A DNA stretch of 64,000 nt from Siphonodentalium dalli. Lineage: Eukaryota > Mollusca > Scaphopoda > Gadilida > Siphonodentaliidae. The position numbers and the translations under genes are program-made. Positions 55,706-64,000 of this stretch are shown here, piece after piece. The notes under the pieces were generated by a model, which was not told the origin of the DNA, ran no database searches, and was given only the letters and a program-made list of their open reading frames with translations. The number at the start of each line of letters is the position of its first letter. Position 1 is the stretch's first letter. The stretch covers positions 224,080,578-224,144,577 of the forward strand of contig CP136062.1 in the NCBI GenBank assembly GCA_032622095.1, in the 5' to 3' direction.

Positions 55706-56088
55706 CCCTTTACCCAACAAAACGACCAAAACCGGCCAAATAAAACTTCAACAGCCTAAAATATCTTCGGTCTGTCTCAATAGAACCATACAAATATGGA
55801 TATCATTGGAACCGGCTCCTTGACCACATTGTGATAGTTACAGTTATGCCCTGTGCCAATGCATTCTCTTATATATGCGAGGGTCGCCTCTCATATATAA
55901 GAGAATGCATTGGCCTAAAATAAATCTTTTTTTAACACTTTTTACCATTTTTTCTTACATTCTTTAACAATTTTATAACTTTTAATGTGTTAAGCCAATG
56001 CATTCTCTTATATATGCGAGGCGTCCTATGGTCGACTCACATATATAAGAGAATGCATTGGCACAGGGCCCTTCTGTTGGGTAAAGGG
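55706..56088 (-). mobile_element. piggyBac-like MITE, CCCAACA family, inverted orientation
   Basis: TTAA at 55702-55705 precedes CCCTTTACCCAACA; the other end TGTTGGGTAAAGGG is followed by TCAT, a decayed TTAA. The interior reads in the opposite orientation to the copies at 5343, 18894 and 54549. Hairpins are at 55855-55914 (shortened loop) and 55994-56062. Confidence 0.88.
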
Positions 56089-56429
56089 TCATTATCAACA
56101 CAAAGCCTCTTGATTTTAGACTTCTCCATCTTCATCCGCAATTTGGCCTGATTGGTCTCGTCAACTTTTTACTCGGCCACTAATAAGTCTCGATTGTGAA
56201 AAATAATATATTTCAAAATTCGATATCTAATAACTCTGAGCTTTGATAGGTGGGTTCCTCAATTTTTTAATTTGCCAAACTACTACAAACGGCTCGGTCC
56301 AGACCTAATTTACTGGACTTGTTTTGTAAATGCTGTTAAAAAATGGGGACTCGTTGTATAGATCCTGTACTTACTCCATTCAATAAACCCATTCTATAAA
56401 TTGTGATACTAAACGTTTGTTTAATAACG

Positions 56430-56890
56430 GGAAATAGTGCCAGGTGACCTTTGACTTCCGGTTTGTCGTCTGTTTACATTCCGTATGCTACGTCTCAAAA
56501 TACAATGGCTTCCAATATTTTTTCCAACAAACAAACTGAATGAAGAGTTTGAAAAGTTATGTCATTAAATATACGCCATTAAATATGCCATAGAGTCTTT
56601 ATTTATGTAGGACTATTCCTTTACGTGGGCAAACAACGCATATAGTTACGTGAAACATCATCGCATGCCTTATAGAAGCCGATGTTAATTTCGCATCCCA
56701 TTTGTTGATTTAAGTGTGCTTTGTCAAGGTTTTGGATCATGTAATAAATAGAATCTACAACTCGTCCCCAGTTTATAGTGGAATTTACAAAACTCGTCCA
56801 GTAAATTAGGTCTGGACCAAGCCTAATTTACTCGACTCGTTTTGTAGATTCTGCTATAAACTGGGGACTCATTAAAGATCCTCTATTTAT
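56430..56890. repeat. Dispersed repeat with foldback end, copy 2
   Basis: Matches 47510-47990, from GTGCCAGGTGACCTTTGACT to GGGGACTCATTAAAGATCCT. The foldback centre at about 56795-56835 is shortened. It ends 25 bp before the CTLD5-B acceptor. Confidence 0.75.
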
Positions 56891-56915
56891 TCAACTACCT
56901 TTTGATTATCCACAG

Positions 56916-57157
56916 CTTTGAGAGAAGTTGCATAACAGGATGGATTGGAATGAGAGACGTGGTGGTTGGAGATGGAATCTGGAGCAACGTTTGGGTCGAT
57001 TCTTATGCTAATGCAGCTACCTTTTACCAATGGGCAGAAAGCCAGCCAAACAACTTACCATCCTATCCCTCACAGGAGTGTATAATGACAGATGGCAAGT
57101 GTCAACAGCGAGATGTGCCGTGCTCGGGACAGTATCAAGTTATATGTGAATCTGGAG
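56916..57157 (+). CDS. C-type lectin domain, C-terminal half exon (CTLD5-B)
   Basis: Exon between acceptor GATTATCCACAG and donor GGAG|GTTAGT, 242 nt, phase 2 in and phase 1 out. It encodes FERSCITGWIGMRDV, WVDSYANAATFYQWAESQPN, ECIMTDGKCQQRDVPC and YQVICESG. QPN stands at the EPN/QPD position, the best sugar-site motif in the window, but WND is QRD. It has the extra cysteine pair also seen in CTLD2-B (SC three residues before WIG, and GKC six residues before PC). Read-through of the donor gives GG and a stop, so this could be the terminal exon. Its last ~46 nt seed the array that follows. Confidence 0.92.
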
Positions 57158-58735
57158 GTTAGTAGTACCCTAGATGTGCCGTGCTCGGGACAGTATCAAG
57201 TTATATGTGAATCTGGAGGTTAGTAATACCCTATATGTGCCTTGCTCGGGACAGTATCAAGTTATATGTGAATCTGCATGTTAGTAGTACCCTAGATGTG
57301 TTATGCTCGGGACAGTATCAAGTTATATGTGAATCTGGAGGTTAGTAGCACCCTAGATGTGTTATGCTCGGGACAGTATCAAGTTATATGTGAATCTGCA
57401 TGTTAGTAGTACCCTAGATGTGTTATGCTCGGGACAGTATCAAGTTATATGTGAATCTGGAGGTTAGTAGCACCCTAGATGTGTTATGCTCGGGACAGTA
57501 TCAAGTTATATGTGAATCTGGAGGTTAGTAGCACCCTAGATGTGTTATGCTCGGGACAGTATCAAGTTATATGTGAATCTGGAGGTTAGTAGCACCCTAG
57601 ATGTGTTATGCTCGGGACAGTATCAAGTTATATGTGAATCTGGAGGTTAGTAGCACCCTAGATGTGTTATGCTCGGGACAGTATCAAGTTATATGTGAAT
57701 CTGGAGGTTAGTAGCACCCTAGATGTGCCGTGCTCGGGACAGTATCAAGTTATATGTGAATCTGGAGGTTAGTAGTACCCTAGATGTGCCGTGCTCGGGA
57801 CAGTATCAAGTTATATGTGAATCTGGAGGTTAGTAGTACCCTAGATGTGTTATGCTCGGGACAGTATCAAGTTATATGTGAATCTGGAGGTTAGTAGCAC
57901 CCTAGATGTGTTATGCTCGGGACAGTATCAAGTTATATGTGAATCTGGAGGTTAGTAGCACCCTAGATGTGTTATGCTCGGGACAGTATCAAGTTATATG
58001 TGAATCTGGAGGTTAGTAGCACCCTAGATGTGTTATGCTCGGGACAGTATCAAGTTATATGTGAATCTGGAGGTTAGTAGCACCCTAGATGTGTTATGCT
58101 CGGGACAGTATCAAGTTATATGTGAATCTGGAGGTTAGTAGCACCCTAGATGTGTTATGCTCGGGACAGTATCAAGTTATATGTGAATCTGCATGTTAGT
58201 AGTACCCTAGATGTGTTATGCTCGGGACAGTATCAAGTTATATGTGAATCTGGAGGTTAGTAGCACCCTAGATGTGTTATGCTCGGGACAGTATCAAGTT
58301 ATATGTGAATCTGGAGGTTAGTAGCACCCTAGATGTGTTATGCTCGGGACAGTATCAAGTTATATGTGAATCTGGAGGTTAGTAGCACCCTAGATGTGTT
58401 ATGCTCGGGACAGTATCAAGTTATATGTGAATCTGGAGGTTAGTAGCACCCTAGATGTGTTATGCTCGGGACAGTATCAAGTTATATGTGAATCTGCATG
58501 TTAGTAGTACCCTAGATGTGTTATGCTCGGGACAGTATCAAGTTATATGTGAATCTGGAGGTTAGTAGCACCCTAGATGTGCCATGCTCGGGACAGTATC
58601 AAGTTATATGTGAATCTGGAGGTTAGTAGCACCCTAGATGTGCCATGCTCGGGACAGTATCAAGTTATATGTGAATCTGGAGGTTAGTAGCACCCTAGAT
58701 GTGTTATGCTCGGGACTACTAAATCTGGAGGTTAG
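57158..58735 (+). repeat. 61-bp array built from the CTLD5-B exon end and its donor
   Basis: TGCTCGGGACAGTATCAAGT recurs at exact 61-bp steps from 57121 (inside the exon) to 58707, 27 occurrences in all. Each unit holds the last ~46 nt of the exon, its GGAG|GTTAGTAG donor and a short piece of intron ending ACCCTA. A variant unit has CTGCATG|TTAG and lacks the donor. As 61 is not divisible by three, the frame shifts between units. Confidence 0.95.
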
Positions 58736-58849
58736 TAGTAGGGGCCTGCGAATACAAGATTTGAGGCAAATACGTACCATAGACTTGCATTCCAAATACT
58801 TAAGTTGTAGTATGAGATTAGGTATTAAATACCTGAGTATAGTTGTAGT

Positions 58850-60216
58850 TAGTCCAAGTCTTCTTGTACTAAAACCAGCTAAGATATTGGGATGGCGATT
58901 TGCTGTTTTTAGTCCAAGCCCGTCCTATATGCTCTCTTATGACAGAGCTTAAGCGTTAGTGACCCGCTCAAATAAAACCACAATTATATGAAATAAAATA
59001 TCACAATTGCGACAATAAACGGATATTTTCTGCAGAAGACATGCTATTTTATCTGAAACCCACATCAGTTGTGGATTTAAAACGGTAATTTAATGCGAAA
59101 AGAGACATTTACCTCAATGTTTACAATTTTTTAAAAGTATGCGAACTCGGTTGACCTCGCGAACTGTGTTCGGCATTTTCCGTTGAAAATATTCCGTAGA
59201 TTTTGGACAACAGCGCAAATTACGATGAATTCTCCATTGTAATCGTAATTATGTATGTCAATAAATAAAATAATAAATAGATTAATTAAACATTGGAGAT
59301 ATAAATGTAATACACTAAATAAATTACGGGAATTAGAACCCTCTCAACGTTTAAAACAGTGTAAACACAAGTTACGAGCATTAGATATAATATGCCTTAT
59401 ATGGTGCTACATTTCACCCATATTTGGTGGACTTCCGCAAAATTAAGATATATACTAAGCGAACAGGGCAATATACTGCTCTTGTTGAGCACACAAAAAA
59501 TCAAATCAAATTTGTATAAATTTTTAACCTTAAGTTTGAAAAGTCCCACTAAAACGGAAGAACTATATTTCGTAACTGTGTGATTCGGTTTTCCGATTAT
59601 TTTATCAACACAGATGTCAAAATGCACATCACACGCATGGCAAGTCAGACACAAGAGTTCTAATTTGCTCCAATTTTGACAAGTTGCTTGCGAAAATTGT
59701 CAACAAAACTACCGTTCTGATCCTCCATTATGTCATTAAGTTTTTAGTGCGGGAATTGTTCTGAAAGCACATAGAAAACTGGACTTTCGGGCGATCGGTT
59801 TTCGCCATTTTTTTTCGGAAAACCCGCGCTATATATAGAAACGGAAAGTAGAATTCCCAGAACAAACAGCGGATTATGCCGAACTTATTCGGACCACTTC
59901 GACTTTCGGTTAAAACGTAACAAACAGAGAAACAAATCGATGTTTGTGGCAATCAACCGGAATATTCTATGTGTAATTTAACATTAAAGTTAGATTATTA
60001 TACACCATTATGACCATAAGATGTAAGCCTTTCCGATGTATATAGCATCATGTATTGATTTGCTAGGTAAATCAAGTAAAATACACCACAAATTCCCACC
60101 ACAGATCGTGGGCGTAACTCGTGTGATAGGAATGGTATACAAGCGGGCTTGGACTAAAAACAGCAAATCGCCATCCCAATATCTTAGCTGGTTTTAGTAC
60201 AAGTAGACTTGGACTA
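58850..60216. mobile_element. 1.36-kb element with ~73-bp terminal inverted repeats
   Basis: The ends TAGTCCAAGTCTTCTTGTAC and the inverse GTACAAGTAGACTTGGACTA extend for about 73 bp with one mismatch seen. TAGTCCAAG occurs twice in each end (terminal and ~59 bp in). TA borders both sides, suggesting a TA-target element, but no CAGT end or transposase is present. The interior (58930-60140) has no recognisable coding region. One unit of the 36-bp minisatellite precedes it and the main array follows. Confidence 0.78.
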
Positions 60217-63200
60217 AGTTGTAGTATGAGATTAGGTATTAATACCTGAGTATAGTTGTAGTATGAGATTAGGTATTAATACCTGAGTATAGTTGTAGTA
60301 TGAGATTAGGTATTAATACCTGAGTATAGTTGTAGTATGAGATTAGGTATTAAATACCTGAGTATAGTTGTAGTATGAGATTAGGTATTAATACCTGAGT
60401 ATAGTTGTAGTATGAGATTAGGTATTAAATACCTGAGTATAGTTGTAGTATGAGATTAGGTATTAAATACCTGAGTTTAGTTGTAGTATGAGATTAGGTA
60501 TTAAATACCTGAGTATAGTTGATTAGTATGAGATTAGGTACCTGAGTATAGTTGTAGTATGAGATTAGGTATTAAATGCCTGAGTATAGTTGTATGAGAT
60601 TAGGTATTAATACCTGAGTATAGTTGTAGTATGAGATTAGGTATTAAATACCTGAGTATAGTTGTATGAGATTAGGTATTAATACCTGAGTATAGTTGTA
60701 GTATGAGATTAGGTATTAAATACCTGAGTATAGTTGTAGTATGAGATTAGGTATTAAATACCTGAGTATAGTTGTAGTATGAGATTAGGTATTAAATACC
60801 TGAGTTTAGTTGTAGCATGAGAATAGGTATTAAATACCTGAGTATAGTTGTAGTATGAGATTAGGTATAAAATACCTGAGTATAGTTGTAGTATGAGATT
60901 AGGTACCTGAGTATAGTTGTAGTATGAGATTAGGTATTAAATACCTGGGTATAGTTGTAGTATGTGATTAGGTATTAAATACCTGAGTATAGTTGTAGTA
61001 TGAGATTAGGCATTAATACCTGAGTATAGTTGTAGTATGAGATTAGGCATTAATACCTGAGTATAGTTGTAGTATGAGATTAGGTATTAATACCTGAGTA
61101 TAGTTGTAGTATTAGATTAGGTATTAATACCTGAGTATAGTTGTAGTATGAGATTAGGTATTAATACCTGAGTATAGTTGTAGTATGAGATTAGGTATTA
61201 AATACCTGAGTATAGTTGTAGTATGAGATTAGGCATTAATACCTGAGTATAGTTGTAGTATGAGATTAGGTATTAATACCTGAGTATAGTTGTAGTATGA
61301 GATTAGGTATTAATACCTGAGTATAGTTGTAGTATGATATTAGGTATTAAATACCTGAGTATAGTTGTAGTATGAGATTAGGTATAAATACCTGAGTATA
61401 GTTGTAGTATGAGATTAGGTATTAAATACCTGAGTATAGTTGTAGTATGAGATTAGGCATTAATACCTGAGTATAGTTGTAGTATGAGATTAGGCATTAA
61501 TACCTGAGTATAGTTGTAGTATGAGATTAGGTATTAAATACCTGAGTATAGTTGTAGTATGAGATTAGGTATTAATACCTGAGTATAGTTGTAGTATGAG
61601 ATTAGGTATTAATACCTGAGTATAGTTGTAGTATGAGATTAGGTATTAATACCTGAGTATAGTTGTAGTATGAGATTAGGTATTAAATACCTGAGTATAG
61701 TTGATTAGTATGAGATTAGGTATCAAATACCTGAGTATAGTTGTAGTATGAGATTAGGCATTAATACCTGAGTATATATGTAGTATGAGATTAGGCATTA
61801 ATACCTGAGTATAGTTGTATGAGATTAGGTATTAAATACCTGAGTATAGTTGTAGTATGAGATTAGGTATTAATACCTGAGTATAGTTGTAGTATGAGAT
61901 TAGGTATTTAATACCTGAGTATAGTTGTAGTATGAGATTAGGTATTAAATACCTGAGTATAGTTGTAGTATGAGATTAGGTATTAATACCTGAGTATAGT
62001 TGTAGTATGAGATTAGGTATTAATACCTGAGTATAGTTGTAGTATGAGATTAGGTATTAATACCTGAGTATAGTTGTAGTATTAGATTAAATATCAAATA
62101 CCTGAGTATAGTTGTAGTATGAGATTAGGTATTTAATACCTGAGTATAGTTGTAGTATGAGATTAGGTATTAAATACCTGGGTATAGTTGTAGTATGAGA
62201 TTAGGTATTAAATACCTGAGTATAGTTGATTAGTATGAGATTAGGTATAAATACCTGAGTATAGTTGTAGTATGAGATTAGGTATAAATACCTGAGTATA
62301 GTTGTAGTATGAGATTAGGTATTAAATACCTGAGTATAGTTGCAGTATGAGATTAGGTATTAAATACCTGAGTATAGTTGTAGTATGAGATTAGGTATTA
62401 AATACCTGAGTATAGTTGTAGTATGAGATTAGGTATTAATACCTGAGTATAGTTGTAGTATGAGATTAGGCATTAATACCTGAGTATAGTTGTAGTATGA
62501 GATTAGGCATTAATACCTGAGTATAGTTGTAGTATGAGATTAGGTATTAAATACCTGAGTATAGTTGTAGTATGAGATTAGGTATAAATACCTGAGTATA
62601 GTTGTAGTATGAGATTAGGTATAAATACCTGAGTATAGTTGTAGTATGAGATTAGGTATTAAATACCTGAGTATAGTTGTAGTATGAGATTAGGTATAAA
62701 TACCTGAGTATAGTTGTAGTGTGAGATTAGGTATTAAATACCTGAGTATAGTTGTATGAGATTAGGTATAAATACCTGAGTATAGTTGTAGTATGAAATT
62801 AGGTATTAAATACCTGAGTATAGTTGTATGAGATTAGGTATAAATACCTGAGTATAGTTGTAGTATGAGATTAGGTATTAATACCTGAATATAGTTGTGT
62901 AATATGAGATTAGGTATTAAATACCTGAGTATAGTTGTAGTATGAGATTAGGTATTAAATACCTGAGTATAGTTGTAGTGTGAGATTAGGTATTAATACC
63001 TGAGTATAGTTGATTAGTATGAGATTAGGTACCTGAGTATGGTTGTAGTATGAGATTAGGTATAAATACCTGAGTATAGTTGTAGTATGAGATTAGGTAT
63101 TAAATACCTGAGTATAGTTGTAGTATGATATTAGGTATTAAATACCTGAGTATAGTTGTAGTATGAGATTAGGTATTAATACCTGAGTATAGTTGTAGTA

Positions 63201-64000
63201 TGAGATTAGGCATTAATACCTGAGTATAGTTGTAGTATGAGATTAGGTATAAATACCTGAGTATAGTTGTAGTATGAGATTAGGTATTAAATACCTGAGT
63301 ATAGTTGTAGTATGAGATTAGGTATTAAATACCTGAGTATAGTTGTAGTATGAGATTAGTTATAAATACCTGAGTATAGTTGTAGTATGAGATTAGGTAT
63401 TAAATACCTGAGTATAGTTGTAGTATGAGATTAGGTATAAATACCTGAGTATAGTTGTAGTATTAGATTAGGTATCAAATACCTGAGTATAGTTGTAGTA
63501 TGAGATTAGGTATAAATACCTGAGTATAGTTGTAGTATGAGATTAGGTATTAAATACCTGAGTATAGTTGTAGTATGAGATTAGGCATTAATACCTGAGT
63601 ATAGTTGTAGTATGAGATTAGGTATTAAATACCTGAGTATAGTTGTAGTTTGAGATTAGGTATCAAATACCTGAGTATAGTTGTAGTATGAGATTAGGTA
63701 TAAATACCTGAGTATAGTTGTAGTATGAGATTAGGTATTAAATACCTGAGTATAGTTGATTAGTATGAGATTAGGTATTAAATACCTGAGTATAGTTGTA
63801 GTATGAGATTAGGTATTAAATACCTGAGTATAGTTGATTAGTATGAGATTAGGTATTAAATACCTGAGTATAGTTGTAGTATGAGATTAGGCATTAATAC
63901 CTGAGTATAGTTGTAGTATGAGATTAGGTATTAAATACCTGAGTATAGTTGTAGTATGTGATTAGGTATTAAATACCTGAGTATAGTTGTAGTATGAGAT
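60217..64000. repeat. ~36-bp minisatellite, about 100 copies, running off the window
   Basis: Units read TAGTTGTAGTATGAGATTAG then GTATTAAATACCTGAGTA, 35-38 bp long. Four centre variants alternate: GGTATTAAATACC, GGTATTAATACC (a perfect palindrome), GGCATTAATACC and GGTATAAATACC. Occasional units have GATTAGTATG or a shortened GGTACCTGAG. A single copy lies at 58803-58848 on the other side of the inverted-repeat element. Confidence 0.96.

Noticed and set aside
48960-64000. CRISPR-like regular arrays
   Set aside because: The repeats are head-to-tail minisatellites without unique spacers, in DNA with spliced exons and LINEs; not CRISPR.

Overview
The window is animal nuclear DNA: AT-rich, full of introns and crowded with short transposons and minisatellites. 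There are no operons, bacterial genes, tRNAs or rRNAs that I can see. The only host coding signal is a set of 13 short plus-strand exons that alternate half C-type-lectin domains (CTLD) with EGF-like domains. Lectin/EGF mosaic proteins, piggyBac-, hAT- and Harbinger-like short elements, L2/CR1-like LINE debris and GTCC-rich repeats together suggest a marine invertebrate, perhaps a mollusc. That assignment is an inference of low confidence.

The exons form one phase-consistent chain: CTLD-B half (7665-7855), EGF (9684-9797), CTLD1 A+B (17333-17504, 20784-21040), CTLD2 (22885-23062, 25822-26030), CTLD3 (27189-27372, 36403-36626), EGF (38131-38244), CTLD4 (39338-39521, 48705-48949), CTLD5 (55359-55530, 56916-57157). 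Every A half enters in phase 1 and leaves in phase 2, every B half enters in phase 2 and leaves in phase 1, and both EGF exons are 114 nt, phase 1-1. Joined, they give about 828 codons with no stop at any junction. Neither end of the gene is certain: the A half matching the first exon was not found, and the last exon runs into a minisatellite. A rival reading makes two tandem genes: the first would end just after 21040, and the second would start at the ATG at 22842, which opens a signal-peptide-like sequence that runs into CTLD2.

The introns hold nearly everything else. 1-5.7 kb: an unclassified dispersed repeat (second copy at 10.8-13.1 kb), a 34-bp tandem repeat and a piggyBac-like MITE. 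8-16 kb: more MITEs, a LINE fragment, two tandem arrays around the first EGF exon and a ~157-bp satellite. 16-22 kb: a nested Harbinger-like MITE, an array of decoy splice acceptors, foldbacks, and a local duplication in which only one copy carries a TTAA element. 23-32 kb: a BED zinc-finger relic, a double-hairpin element and a decayed LINE. 36-48 kb: satellite blocks, a perfect 213-bp foldback, a 2-kb TTAA element inside a 28-bp repeat, and a hAT-like element with an 8-bp target duplication inside a LINE fragment. 48.9-64 kb: large minisatellites, including one built from the edge of the last lectin exon and one of about 100 copies that runs off the window.

Two patterns stand out. First, several lectin/EGF exons are bordered by tandem arrays made from their own splice-site edges, so functional junctions sit beside many decoys. 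Second, one ~69-bp hairpin recurs at least twelve times, usually in pairs, inside TTAA-flanked elements that otherwise have different termini.
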